A stretch of DNA of 64,000 nt, taken from the NCBI RefSeq assembly GCF_009711205.1, contig NZ_WMIG01000018.1, positions 1 through 64,000 on the forward strand. Reading direction: 5' to 3'. The stretch's first letter is position 1, and every line of letters begins with the position of its first letter. Below are positions 40,543-50,784 of the stretch, in pieces. Source of the stretch: Paracoccus litorisediminis (GTDB lineage: Bacteria; Pseudomonadota; Alphaproteobacteria; Rhodobacterales; Rhodobacteraceae). The notes beneath the pieces were generated by a model that worked only from the letters and a program-made list of their open reading frames with translations, did no database searches and was not told the DNA's origin. Both the position numbers and the translations under genes were made by a program.

Positions 40543-41553
40543 CTATTTGCTGCGCGCGGGGACGCCAGTGCGCCAGTCGTCCCAGTTGGCGACAATCGTA
40601 TCGACCAGAGGCGCCCCGACCGCAGTGATGTTTGCGACCGTCTCGGCAAAGCCGCCGGCGGTTTCTCCGGGGGCCGGGTCCAGGTGCTGAAGGGTGGTTT
40701 CCTTTGGATTGCCCTGATCGAAATTGACCGCACCACGCAAGCTCATGACACGATCAATGCCATGCGTCCGGTTGATCACCAAAGCGATCGCGGCAGCCTC
40801 CATTTCGGTGATCAGATAGTCATCCGCACCATAGAGCTTGGCCATGTACTGGGCCTCGTTCGACAGGCCGGGGCCATGAAAGAAGGTGTCACCGGTCATG
40901 TGAGTGCCGGTTTTCACCGAAGGTGCAGCCTGAGCTGCCGCATCGGGGTAGCGCATGCGATAGTTTCGCGCGGATTCCGAATCCTGAAGCTCAACGTCCT
41001 TCGACAGTTCGACAGCCCAATCGACCAGAGCAGGGTTCAGTTCGAAAAGCCGATAGGCTTCGTAGCCCTTGCGCGGCATGAACACCGGGGCGCCGGGTTC
41101 CCCCTCTTCAGGTGCCCAGCGATGCCCCAGATCATAGTCCACCAGCCATGTGCCCCAGCTTACATCTCCGATGGTCCCGCGCGATGGCGGTGTGCCCGCG
41201 ACGCCGGACAGGATGAAATAGGCCTCCGAGAAGTCGTAATCCGGGTTCAGCAAGATGGCTTGCATCGAGGCAGAGGAGTTGACCTTGCCCATGCCGAGGA
41301 CAGAGCCGCAAACCCCATCGTCATTGCAGTGAACCGGGCGGAAGGCACCTTTGACCTCGTGCGGTTTGCTGTCCTGCCAGTAACGCTCATACCAGTTCTG
41401 ATATTCACCGGCGCGGTCGCCGCTGTTTTCACCGATCTCGAACATCGATCCGACAAAGACCTTGACCTTGATCGGTTCCGCGCTCGCAATTGCAGTTGTG
41501 GCGCAAAGCATGGCCGTGGCCGAGAGCGCAGATCTGATTATGTTCATTGTCAA
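40543..41553 (-). CDS. Purine nucleoside permease family protein (NUP), periplasmic
   Basis: 336 residues. Signal peptide MTMNIIRSALSATAMLCATTAIASA, cleavage near 25; no membrane spans afterwards, so despite the family name it is a secreted protein. Mature part has the NUP/nucleoside-phosphorylase-like pattern: VKVFVGSMFEIGE, GVCGSVLGMGKVNSSASMQAIL, FILSGVAGTPPSRGTIGDV, and TGDTFFHG...EMEAAAIAL, where the EMEAAA box recalls nucleoside phosphorylases. Possibly binds or cleaves nucleosides in the periplasm. Alternative start two codons downstream (41547). Single gene. Confidence 0.8.
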   Translation of the reverse strand: MTMNIIRSALSATAMLCATTAIASAEPIKVKVFVGSMFEIGENSGDRAGEYQNWYERYWQDSKPHEVKGAFRPVHCNDDGVCGSVLGMGKVNSSASMQAILLNPDYDFSEAYFILSGVAGTPPSRGTIGDVSWGTWLVDYDLGHRWAPEEGEPGAPVFMPRKGYEAYRLFELNPALVDWAVELSKDVELQDSESARNYRMRYPDAAAQAAPSVKTGTHMTGDTFFHGPGLSNEAQYMAKLYGADDYLITEMEAAAIALVINRTHGIDRVMSLRGAVNFDQGNPKETTLQHLDPAPGETAGGFAETVANITAVGAPLVDTIVANWDDWRTGVPARSK

Positions 41554-41730
41554 TTCCTTATGCCGGCAGCTTGAGCCGCCCTACTCGTGGAGTTGTGGTC
41601 CGAAAGCAAGCACCGAGCCACGAAAACCAAACCCCAGACATGTTACCAAACGCGTAGCAAAGATTGCGCCCATATTTTCGGCAAAGGTTGCTGTTTCGGT
41701 TCATCCGCCCCCCACCGGCGGGGCCGACAG

Positions 41731-42657
41731 TCATCCCTGTGGACCCGGCTCCAAGTTTTCCCGGACGGCGGCGCTCAGCTCTCGGCGGAAGCGGTCGATG
41801 GCGAATTCCGCAAAGCTGGACAGCTGGCGGTCCTTCTTGGTCACCACCCATGCGGTTATGCCAGCGCGCTCGGCCAGGGGGCGGCGCACCAGTCCGGGCA
41901 TGTAGACCTCGGCCACGGAAAATTCGTCGATGATCGCCACGCCCAGCCCGTGGCGCACCAGACTGACCACGGTCTGAGCAAATCGTCCGCGCATCGAATA
42001 GCGCGGCTCGATTCCGGCCTCGCGAAACGGTCGTGCAAGGATCTCGCCATAGGGGTCGGTAGGATCGACGCCGACGAATTCCTCTTGCGCCAGATCATGA
42101 ACCGAGATCACCGGCTTTGCGGCAAGGGGATGGTCCTCGGGAACGATGACCACCAGTCTGCCCTGTACCAGCGGTTCACTGTTCAGGGCCGAGTTCTGAA
42201 TGGCCGAACTCATCAGCACGAATTCGCCCCGTTCGAGCAGCAGATAGTCCGAGGTTTCCTCGATCTTGAGGATGTTGAGGTCGATGAACAGATCGGGGAA
42301 GCGCGCCCGGATGCTGCGGATGGCGCGTGCGGCGATGAACTGGGCGATCGAGGGCGCCGAGGCGAAGGACAATCGCACGTCCTCGCCCTTGCGCAGCGAT
42401 GCGACAGCCGTGTTCAGGTTTTCCATCTGGCGATGGACCTGATGCACCATCTCGAAAATCGGGGCCGCCTCGGAGGAAGGGACGAAAAGCCCGGCCTTGC
42501 GTTCGAACAGCCGGATCCCCAGCGATTCCTCGGTATGCTTGACCAGCCGGGAAATTCCCGGGGCCGAGACATTCAGAAGCTTGGCCGCACCCTGAATCGT
42601 CCCGGCCATCATCACGGCGCGGATTACTTCAACCTGGCGAAGAGTCAGTTCTTTCAT
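41731..42657 (-). CDS. LysR-family regulator, probable shikimate/quinate pathway regulator
   Basis: 308 residues from MKELTLRQVEVIRAVMMAGTIQ at 42657. HTH at about 5-62 with GAAKLLNVSAPGISRLVKHTEESLG. C-terminal effector domain SFASAPSIAQFIAARAI... Divergent from the 3-dehydroshikimate dehydratase gene with a 213-bp intergenic region containing an inverted repeat (42783-42798) that recurs before the MFS transporter gene. The longer frame to 42792 would include that operator and is rejected. Confidence 0.85.
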   Translation of the reverse strand: MKELTLRQVEVIRAVMMAGTIQGAAKLLNVSAPGISRLVKHTEESLGIRLFERKAGLFVPSSEAAPIFEMVHQVHRQMENLNTAVASLRKGEDVRLSFASAPSIAQFIAARAIRSIRARFPDLFIDLNILKIEETSDYLLLERGEFVLMSSAIQNSALNSEPLVQGRLVVIVPEDHPLAAKPVISVHDLAQEEFVGVDPTDPYGEILARPFREAGIEPRYSMRGRFAQTVVSLVRHGLGVAIIDEFSVAEVYMPGLVRRPLAERAGITAWVVTKKDRQLSSFAEFAIDRFRRELSAAVRENLEPGPQG

Positions 42658-42782
42658 GGTGTTGATCTTAGCTGCAGTGGGTGCGGATTGCCCGCATGAA
42701 ATTCCGGCACCAATAACCCGCGCTCGCGTCCAGCCTGTCCGCGGGATCGTGCTTGGCGCGCGTATCGTGATGCCACCTGAGC

Positions 42783-42798
42783 ATAACAACAAGTTAAT
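42783..42798. promoter_or_regulatory. Inverted repeat operator upstream of dehydroshikimate dehydratase gene
   Basis: CATAAC-AACAA-GTTAAT: arms TAAC/GTTA with a 5-bp spacer, one mismatch from TTAAC-N5-GTTAA at 45220-45234. A half-site TTAAC follows at 42853-42857. Located 73 bp before the start at 42871 and 126 bp before the divergent LysR gene. Confidence 0.55.
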
Positions 42799-42870
42799 CG
42801 TATTGCACTTTGCGTATTTGCAGTTACGTGCGGCATTTGCAAGAATTTGCCGTTAACAACAGGGTTGGCC

Positions 42871-44751
42871 ATGAAAACCTCGATTGCCACGGTCTCGATT
42901 TCGGGCAGTTTCAGCGAAAAACTTGTTGCGATCCAGCAAGCGGGTTTCGATGGGATCGAGATATTCGAACAGGATTTCCTCGCCTCGGATTTCTCGGCAC
43001 GCGAGGTGGGCCGCATGGTCCGCGACCACGGGCTGGAAATCACGCTGTTCCAGCCGTTCCGCGATTTCGAGGGATTGCCCGAACCATTTCGCGCCCGGGC
43101 TTTCGCGCGGGCGCAGCGCAAATTTGACCTGATGGAAGAGTTGGGAACGGATCTGGTCCTGTTCTGTTCATCCTGTCATCCCGAGGCGCTTGGCGGGATC
43201 GATCGCGCCGCTGCGGATTTCCACGAACTGGGCGAGATCGCCAAAGACTGCGGCATCCGCGTTGGATACGAGGCCTTGTGCTGGGGCCGTCACATCAACG
43301 ACCACCGCGATGCCTGGGAAATCGTCCGCCGCGCCGATCATCCCAATATCGGCCTGATCCTTGACAGCTTTCATACTCTGGGCCGCGGGGTGGACCCGCA
43401 GACCATCCGGCGCATTCCGGGTGACAAGATCTTCTTCGTCCAGCTTGCCGACGCGCCCGCAATCGACATGGACCTGCTGTACTGGTCACGGCACTTCCGC
43501 AATATGCCCGGCGAAGGCGATCTGGACGTGACCGGCTTTACCCGCGCGGTCATGGCCACGGGCTATGACGGGCCGCTGAGCCTTGAGATCTTCAACGACC
43601 AGTTCCGGGCGGGGCTGCCTCGGCTGATTGCGCGCGACGGGCATCGCAGCCTTGTAGCCTTGATGGACCGGGTGCGCAGGGCCGAGCCCGCGATGAAGGT
43701 CAATTTGCCAGCCTTTCCCGCCGCCGAGCCGGTCGAAAAGGTCGAGTTCGTCGAATTTGCCACCTCGCAGGAGGACGCCTCGCAGCTTGAGACGCTGCTG
43801 GCCTCGGCGGGGTTCGAAAGGGCGGGGCGGCATCTGACCAAGCAGGTCGCGCTTTGGCGTCAGGGCGGTGTCAACCTGCTGGTGAACAGCGAGGCCGAAG
43901 GCTATGCCCACAGTGCCTGGCTTAGCCATGGCACGCATGTCTCCGAAGTGGCGCTGATCGTCCCCGATGCAGCCGCGACCTTTCAGCGGGCCGTGGCGCT
44001 TGGCGGTGAACCACATGTCCCGCCGCGCGCCCCGCAGGAGCTGGATATTCCGGGTGTCCGGGGGGCGGGAAGCAATGTCCTGCGACTGCTGGATTCGCAA
44101 ACCCCGCTTGCGCGTATCTGGGACATCGACTTTGCCGTTGACCATCCGGCGCCGCAGGGTGCGGGGCTGGTCGGCACCGACCATCTGGCGCAGACCATGG
44201 CCTATGAGGATATGCTTAGTTGGTCGCTGTTCTACACTACGCTCTTTACAGGACAGAAAACGCCGGTTGTGGATGTGGTCGATCCCGAGGGGCTGGTACG
44301 CAGCCAGGCCATACGGGCGGGCAATCTGCGTATTACCCTGAACGGGGCCGAGGCGCGTGGGACGGTGGCAGGGCAGTTCCTGCATGACACGTTCGGTTCC
44401 TCGGTGCAGCATATCGCCTTCACGACCGAGGATATCTTCGCGACCGCCGCCGAAATGGCCGCCCGAGGGTTCCCCTTCCTCAGGATCGGCGCGAATTACT
44501 ACGATGATGTCGAGGCCCGCTTCGGCCTGGACCCAAGACTGACCGAGCGGCTGCGGGTCCATAACATCATGTATGATGAGGATGCTGCCGGGCAGTTCAT
44601 GCAATTCTATTCGACCGCGCTGCCCGGGGGCTTCTTCCTTGAGATTGTGCAGCGCGCAGGCGGATATGACGGCTATGGCGCGCCCAACGCTCCCTTCCGC
44701 ATCGCCGCACAGAAGCGGGCCATGCAGCCGCGTGGAATGCCGCGCACCTAG
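42871..44751 (+). CDS. quiC: 3-dehydroshikimate dehydratase, fused sugar-isomerase and HPPD-like domains
   Basis: 626 residues. Converts 3-dehydroshikimate to protocatechuate. The N-terminal TIM-barrel half (1-270) has the metal-ligand pattern of bacterial dehydroshikimate dehydratases: Glu 134 (GYEALCWGRH), Asp 165 (LILDSFHTL), Gln 191 (FVQLADAP) and Glu 239 (LSLEIFND). The C-terminal half (285-626) resembles 4-hydroxyphenylpyruvate dioxygenase with His 436 (GTDHLA), His 512 (SVQHIAF) and Glu 589 (FFLEIVQR). This two-domain QuiC/QsuB-type layout is known. The start at 42871 (AGGG upstream) begins directly at the barrel. Neighbours (LysR, MHS transporter, shikimate dehydrogenase) support the role. 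Confidence 0.9.
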   Translation: MKTSIATVSISGSFSEKLVAIQQAGFDGIEIFEQDFLASDFSAREVGRMVRDHGLEITLFQPFRDFEGLPEPFRARAFARAQRKFDLMEELGTDLVLFCSSCHPEALGGIDRAAADFHELGEIAKDCGIRVGYEALCWGRHINDHRDAWEIVRRADHPNIGLILDSFHTLGRGVDPQTIRRIPGDKIFFVQLADAPAIDMDLLYWSRHFRNMPGEGDLDVTGFTRAVMATGYDGPLSLEIFNDQFRAGLPRLIARDGHRSLVALMDRVRRAEPAMKVNLPAFPAAEPVEKVEFVEFATSQEDASQLETLLASAGFERAGRHLTKQVALWRQGGVNLLVNSEAEGYAHSAWLSHGTHVSEVALIVPDAAATFQRAVALGGEPHVPPRAPQELDIPGVRGAGSNVLRLLDSQTPLARIWDIDFAVDHPAPQGAGLVGTDHLAQTMAYEDMLSWSLFYTTLFTGQKTPVVDVVDPEGLVRSQAIRAGNLRITLNGAEARGTVAGQFLHDTFGSSVQHIAFTTEDIFATAAEMAARGFPFLRIGANYYDDVEARFGLDPRLTERLRVHNIMYDEDAAGQFMQFYSTALPGGFFLEIVQRAGGYDGYGAPNAPFRIAAQKRAMQPRGMPRT

Positions 44752-44892
44752 ATTCAACGCATTCCGTTCAGCATCGGGACAATCCCGTCCGATCCGTTTC
44801 ATCGGGTCGGGCGGAAGTCATCGGTTGTTTGGCAGTCCGCGCTAGGTAAGGCCCGGTGTGACGCGGCCCTATAGAAATTATCGAAGATAGCC

Positions 44893-44917
44893 GCGCCGTT
44901 CCTGACGAGAACGGCGC
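44893..44917 (+). terminator. Terminator-like hairpin after dehydroshikimate dehydratase gene
   Basis: GCGCCGTTC-CTGACGA-GAACGGCGC, 9-bp perfect stem followed by TT, 142 bp after the stop codon. Confidence 0.6.
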
Positions 44918-45219
44918 TTCCGCGTGGTGTCTTTAGCGATCTCGCGAATGGCGCCGATCCACAATGCGATCCCGATTCATGCGTGCAGGACGCGGCTGCG
45001 CGGCTCGCTTTCGCGGCACCGATAGCGTTCCAAAGGGGGGCAACCAATCTTGGTGACAGTTTTGTTGCGGCGCGCAACGGTTTCGCCCCGGAGTCGAACC
45101 TTATTGGTTGAAACACGCCGCGGCTGTAAATGCCACGCAAGTCGCCGGGAAAAACAAGTTCATACGCCCATTCAGCGATTGGCCACGGCCCGCATGTCGC
45201 CAATCCCGCGATCCAGACA

Positions 45220-45234
45220 TTAACATTGAGTTAA
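45220..45234. promoter_or_regulatory. Inverted repeat operator upstream of MFS transporter
   Basis: TTAAC-ATTGA-GTTAA, extended to 7-bp arms CATTAAC/GTTAATG (45218-45236), 100 bp before the transporter start. Same arms and spacer length as 42783-42798, so both are likely bound by the LysR protein encoded at 41731. Confidence 0.6.
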
Positions 45235-45333
45235 TGCATTCCATCAGACGGTCTTTGACGTTACGAGCCTCTTTTGCCAATTGTCGGCTCAGAATGCGCC
45301 TGAGGAGCCGGCGCCACTATCAGGGAGGTTCAA

Positions 45334-46722
45334 ATGACCACTTCTCCGGCCTTGTCATCAAAGGGCAAGAGCCAATCCAGCAAGGCTGCGGCCAGCGGCT
45401 GGATCGGTTCGGCCCTCGAATACTACGACTTCTTCATCTACGCGACGGCCGCTTCGCTGGTCTTTCCGCAGATCTTCTTTCCATCCGAAAATCCGCGCGC
45501 CGCGATCATCGCGTCCCTGGCCACCTATGGGGTGGGTTATATCGCCCGACCGATCGGCGCATTCGTGCTGGGCCATTGGGGCGACACCCACGGCCGCAAG
45601 AACGTGCTGATCCTGTGCATGTTCCTGATGGGCTTTTCGACCCTGCTTGTCGGCCTGCTTCCGACCTATGCGCAGGTCGGCATCCTCGCCCCGATCCTGC
45701 TCGTGATCCTGCGCCTCGTGCAGGGCTTCGCGGTCGCTGGTGAGATATCGGGGGCCAGTTCGATGGTGCTGGAACACGCGCCCTTTGGCCGTCGCGGCTT
45801 CTTTGCCAGCTTCACCCTGCAGGGTGTGCAGGCCGGTCAGATCCTTGCCGCCGCCGTCTTCCTGCCGCTTGCACATTTCATGCCGGAGGAATCCTTCAAC
45901 AGCTGGGGCTGGCGTATCCCCTTCCTGCTAAGCTTCTTGGTCATCGTCGCCGGCTGGATCATCCGTCGCGAAGTCGACGAAACCCCGGCCTTCCAGAAGG
46001 CAGAGGCCAAGCACGCCACCCCGAAATCCCCGGTGGTCGAGGCGATCCGCACCTCGTGGCCAGACATGATCCGCGTGATCTGCATGGCGCTGATGAACAC
46101 GATCCCCGTCGTTGCCACGGTCTTTGGCGCGGCCTATGCGGTGCAGGCCGCCTATGGCATCGGCTTCCACAAGGATGTCTATCTGTGGATACCGGTCATG
46201 GGCAACATCCTGGCCTGCGCCGTTATCCCGCTCATCGGCAATCTCTCGGACAAGATCGGTCGCCGTCCGCCGATCATCGTCGGCGCGCTGGGTTCTGGTC
46301 TTCTGGCATTCGGCTATCTTTACGCCATCTCGATCCATTCGGTTCCGCTGGCGGTCCTGATGTCGCTGCTGATGTGGGGTGTGGTCTATCAGGGCTATAA
46401 CGCGGTCTTCCCCAGCTTCTATCCCGAGCTGTTCCCGACCCGGACCCGCGTCTCGTCCATGGCGATCTCGCAGAATATCGGCACCACCATCACCGCGATG
46501 CTGCCCGCCCTGTTCGCGACTGTCGCACCCCCCGGTTCGACCAATGTGCCGATGATCGTGGGCTCGATCGCCTTCGCCATCACCGTCATCGCCGCTGCCG
46601 CATGCTGGTCGGCACGCGAAACCTATCGGGTCCGGATGGAGGATCTTGGTAATCCCAACGCCGTCCCTGTGCCGGTGGACGATTATGATCGGCTGCGCAA
46701 TCAGGCGCTGGCGAACCGCTGA
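45334..46722 (+). CDS. MFS transporter, metabolite:H+ symporter (MHS) family, probable shikimate importer
   Basis: 462 residues, 12 predicted membrane spans. Opens with SGWIGSALEYYDFFIYATAASLVF and has the GHWGDTHGRKNVL loop 2-3 signature and RLVQGFAVAGEISGAS, all characteristic of the ShiA/KgtP/ProP group. NLSDKIGRRPPII repeats the signature in the second half. The GGAGG-type site CAGGGAGGTTC precedes the start. Substrate shikimate or quinate is inferred from the flanking dehydratase and dehydrogenase. Confidence 0.88.
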   Translation: MTTSPALSSKGKSQSSKAAASGWIGSALEYYDFFIYATAASLVFPQIFFPSENPRAAIIASLATYGVGYIARPIGAFVLGHWGDTHGRKNVLILCMFLMGFSTLLVGLLPTYAQVGILAPILLVILRLVQGFAVAGEISGASSMVLEHAPFGRRGFFASFTLQGVQAGQILAAAVFLPLAHFMPEESFNSWGWRIPFLLSFLVIVAGWIIRREVDETPAFQKAEAKHATPKSPVVEAIRTSWPDMIRVICMALMNTIPVVATVFGAAYAVQAAYGIGFHKDVYLWIPVMGNILACAVIPLIGNLSDKIGRRPPIIVGALGSGLLAFGYLYAISIHSVPLAVLMSLLMWGVVYQGYNAVFPSFYPELFPTRTRVSSMAISQNIGTTITAMLPALFATVAPPGSTNVPMIVGSIAFAITVIAAAACWSARETYRVRMEDLGNPNAVPVPVDDYDRLRNQALANR

Positions 46723-46733
46723 TCCACGATCTG

Positions 46734-46762
46734 GCGCGGTCCCCCACGGTCGGGGGCCGCGC
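46734..46762 (+). terminator. Intercistronic hairpin between MFS and shikimate dehydrogenase genes
   Basis: GCGCGG-t-CCCCC-ACGGTC-GGGGG-C-CGCGC in the 73-bp gap; strong stem with one bulge, no U run. Probably an mRNA-stability or attenuation element and not a full stop, since the next gene belongs to the same pathway. Confidence 0.5.
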
Positions 46763-46795
46763 ATTCCAGCCTAACCATTCAAAGGAAAAAGTCAC

Positions 46796-47629
46796 ATGAT
46801 CCGCGGAACAACCAAGCTCATCGCGCATCTGGGCTATCCGACCGCAACCTTCAAATCGCCGATGATCTACAACCCCTGGTTCGAGCGCCGGGGGATCGAC
46901 GCGGTGGTCGTTCCGATGGGCTGCAAACCCGAGGATTACCCGGAATTCCTGCGATTGCTGTTCCGGCTTTCGAATATCCACGGTGCCCTTGTCACCATGC
47001 CGCACAAGGTCTCGACGCTTGCGCTGGCGGATCGCATCTCGGTCACGGCGCGCATCGCCGGAGCCGCCAACGCGCTTCGGCTTGCCGAGGACGGCGCGAT
47101 CGAGGCCGATATGTTCGACGGAGAGGGCTTCGTGCGAGGGGTGCTGGGCAAGGGCAGGACCCTTGCTGGGACCTCGGCTTTGGTCGTCGGCTGCGGCGGT
47201 GTCGGATCGGCCATCGCGGCCTCACTGGCAAAGGCGGGTGTCGCGCGACTGGCATTGTTCGATCCGCAGGCCAGCAGCGCCGAGGCCCTGGCAGGTCGCA
47301 TCGCTGCCGCCTATCCGGCGATCGCGCTGCAGACCGGCTCGAATGACCCGGCGGGCTTTGATCTGGTCGTCAACGCATCGCCTTTGGGGATGAGGGATAC
47401 CGACCCTCTGCCCATGGACCCCGAACGGATTTCCGACATCACTTTTGTCGGCGAGGTCGTCATGAAGTCCGAAATCACCCCCCTGCTGCATGCCGCGCGG
47501 GCCAAGGGTTGCGCCTATCAGATCGGGACCGACATGCTGTTCGAGCAGATCCCGGCCTATCTTGAATTCTTCGGATTCCCCAAGCCGTCGGTCGAGGAAC
47601 TGCAGGCGAGCGCCGCGATCAGCTACTGA
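46796..47629 (+). CDS. Shikimate dehydrogenase family protein (catabolic)
   Basis: 277 residues. Oxidises shikimate (or quinate) to 3-dehydroshikimate with NAD(P). Substrate-binding part: GYPTATFKSPMIYN, HGALVTMPHKVST with catalytic Lys 71, GAANALR, and MFDGEGFVRG with Asp 108. Cofactor part: VVGCGGVGSAIAASLAKAGV with GCGGVG at 132-137. The usual HSxSP motif is replaced by TFKSP, and NVTxPHK by LVTMPHK, which places it outside the biosynthetic AroE group. Third gene of the shikimate utilisation block; AAAGGAAAAAG precedes the start. Confidence 0.85.
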   Translation: MIRGTTKLIAHLGYPTATFKSPMIYNPWFERRGIDAVVVPMGCKPEDYPEFLRLLFRLSNIHGALVTMPHKVSTLALADRISVTARIAGAANALRLAEDGAIEADMFDGEGFVRGVLGKGRTLAGTSALVVGCGGVGSAIAASLAKAGVARLALFDPQASSAEALAGRIAAAYPAIALQTGSNDPAGFDLVVNASPLGMRDTDPLPMDPERISDITFVGEVVMKSEITPLLHAARAKGCAYQIGTDMLFEQIPAYLEFFGFPKPSVEELQASAAISY

Positions 47630-47684
47630 CGGATACGGGGCAGCGCATCGGACGGTGGCTGCCAAAGCCTCACAACAGGCAACC

Positions 47685-47701
47685 TGGGCCTTATCGGCCC
47701 A
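47685..47701. terminator. Small hairpin between convergent genes
   Basis: TGGGCC-TTATC-GGCCCA in the 160-bp gap between the shikimate dehydrogenase gene and the convergent aminopeptidase gene. Weak evidence for bidirectional termination. Confidence 0.35.
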
Positions 47702-47789
47702 TTACGTCGGGCAGAACGACGAATGGCAGACCGTCAGCCGCGATATCGATCCAGCATGATCCCGGCTTGACGGACGTGAGCCGCCAAGA

Positions 47790-48812
47790 TCAACGGCCAC
47801 GCAGCCAGTCAGCCAGCAATGGACGCGTCGTTCCGTCAGGCCCGGTGACCGAGGTTGCAGAGCACAGCGCGTTCAGGATCGCCTCTTCGGTGCTTTCACA
47901 GGCAGCGCGAAACAGGTCGTCGATGCGGGATTCGGACAATCTGGAAAGCGCGATCGTGTCCTTTGCAGACACATGCGGCACGCGGTTGGCAGTGGTGAAG
48001 CCCAGAACGACATCGCCGCTGCCATGACCCCAGAAGGCACCCAGCCGCGCAATCCCGGCACCGGCGCGGCGGCAGACCCGCTGCAATTGGCGCTGATCCA
48101 GCGGCACGTCGGTCGCCAGAACGACGATGATCGAGCCTTTCTCGGGCTGCGCTGCAGCATGTGGATCGGGGCGGCGGCCGTCGGGCAGCACCAGATCCCC
48201 CGCGCGTCCGAAATTTGCCAGAACCAGCACACCCAGATGGCAATCCCGATCCTCAATCCCGATCCGGCGTGACGCGGTCCCGATCCCGCCCTTGAAGCCG
48301 AAACACGACATCCCGGTTCCGGCGCCGACCGATCCTTCGACCACCGTATCCCCTGCCGTTTCTAGCGCGTGCAGGGCATTCGCCTCGGTCACGGCGAAGG
48401 CCTGGATATCCGACAGCGGGCCGTCATTGCATTCGCAGACGACCGCATTGACGGTCGAGGTCTCGCGCCCGATGGTCGGCGTTTCGCTGATCGCATGCCG
48501 GATCAGGGCATTGACGCAGGTGCCGACACCGAAGGTATTGGTCAGCAGGATCGGGGTCTCCAGTGTCCCAAGCTCGGCCACCTGCATCAGCCCGGCACTT
48601 TTACCAAAGCCGTTGATCACCTCGACCGCGGCTGTCAGCTTGTTCAGAAACAGGTTTCCGGGCTGCGGCACGATCGCGGTGACGCCGGTATTCACCTTGC
48701 CCTGACGCAGGGTGACATGACCGACCTGCACGCCCGGAACGTCGGTGATCGCATTGCCGATGCCGGGGGGCATGATCCCCGCAACCAGTCCGAAATCGCG
48801 TGCCCGTGCCAT
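47790..48812 (-). CDS. P1-family aminopeptidase / D-esterase (DmpA-like)
   Basis: 340 residues. DmpA-type L-aminopeptidase/D-amidase of the N-terminal-nucleophile class, self-cleaved before a Ser. NAITDVPGVQVGHVTL opens the family; GVGTCVNALI, SVGAGTGMSCFGFKGGIGTASR and the cleavage site Gly 226-Ser 227 in PEKGSIIVVLATDVPLDQRQLQR are present. It would split short peptides or amides, including D-residues, in the cytoplasm. It follows the Dpp-type importer genes on the same strand after 101 bp, so it probably processes the imported peptide. AGGAGGGA precedes the start. Confidence 0.87.
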   Translation of the reverse strand: MARARDFGLVAGIMPPGIGNAITDVPGVQVGHVTLRQGKVNTGVTAIVPQPGNLFLNKLTAAVEVINGFGKSAGLMQVAELGTLETPILLTNTFGVGTCVNALIRHAISETPTIGRETSTVNAVVCECNDGPLSDIQAFAVTEANALHALETAGDTVVEGSVGAGTGMSCFGFKGGIGTASRRIGIEDRDCHLGVLVLANFGRAGDLVLPDGRRPDPHAAAQPEKGSIIVVLATDVPLDQRQLQRVCRRAGAGIARLGAFWGHGSGDVVLGFTTANRVPHVSAKDTIALSRLSESRIDDLFRAACESTEEAILNALCSATSVTGPDGTTRPLLADWLRGR

Positions 48813-48913
48813 GTCTTCCCTCCTACGCCCGATGCATTGGTCTGTGGTCGCGGGATCGCATCGTGCGGCATTTGCTGGACTGAGCCGTTGGTAGCCGAGA
48901 CCCCATGCAGACG

Positions 48914-49860
<947 letters not shown>

Positions 49861-49864
<4 letters not shown>

Positions 49865-50784
49865 GCCCTTGTCTCCGGGGCAAGCTGCGGGCCGCGCGGG
49901 GTGATCAGCGTCGGCATGTCGCGGCCGCGATCCTTGGCGTTGACGACTTCGTCCAGCTCGATCAGGCGGCTGCGCTGACCCGGTGTGCGCGAGCCTAACC
50001 GGGGTCGGGCGGCAAGCAGGCCGCGCGTATAGGGATGAAGCGGGTTGGTGAAGATGTTGCGGGTATCCTGCTCCTCGACCAACCGCCCCTGATCCATCAC
50101 GCCGACGCGTTGGCACATATTGGCGATGACACCCAGATCATGGCTGACCAACAGGACCGCGGTGCCCTCGGCGCGGCAAAGCTCGGCCATCAGTTCCAGC
50201 ACGCCCGCCTGAACGGTGACGTCTAGCGCTGTCGTCGGCTCATCCGCGATCAGCAGGTCGGGGCGGCACGCCAGTGCAATCGCGATCATCACGCGCTGCC
50301 GCATGCCGCCGGACAATTGATGGGGATAGGCATGGGCGCGTTCCTCGGGGGCGGGGACACGCACGCTTTCCAGCGCCTCGACGGCTTTGCGCCGTGCTTC
50401 GGGCCAGCCCATGCCGCGATGGATCACGAACATCTCGGCGATCTGACGACCGATGGTGACCAGCGGGTTCAGCGCCGTCATCGGTTCCTGAAACACCATC
50501 GCAATGCGGTCGCCGCGCAATTGGCGGCGTTCACGCGGATGCATCTTCAGCAGGTCGCGGTCCTGAAAATGGATCGTTCCGCCGGTGACGCTCAGGGGGC
50601 GCTTCAGCAGGCCCATGATCGCCAGCCCGGTCACGCTTTTGCCCGACCCGGATTCGCCCACCAGCCCATAGGTCTCGCCCGGCAGGATGTCGAATGAGAT
50701 GCCATGCAGGATCTCGTATCGTTTGCCGATGCCCAGACGCAGGTTGCGGACCGACAGCACCGGATCGGGAAGAAACTGGCTCAT
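49861..50784 (-). CDS. ABC transporter ATPase, DppD type
   Basis: 307 residues. Walker A GESGSGKS (43-50), MVFQEPMTALNP, signature LSGGMRQR, Walker B LLIADEPTTALD, tail HPYTRGLLAARP with the conserved oligopeptide ATPase C-terminal region. The start overlaps the permease stop by four bases (50781-50784). Confidence 0.9.

Larger units (their letters stand above)
44752..45333. other. Gene-free region between dehydratase and transporter genes
   Basis: 582 bp. Holds a terminator-like hairpin at 44893-44917, a small palindrome GTTGCG-GCG-CGCAAC near 45063-45077, and the transporter operator at 45220-45234. No credible gene seen. Confidence 0.55.
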
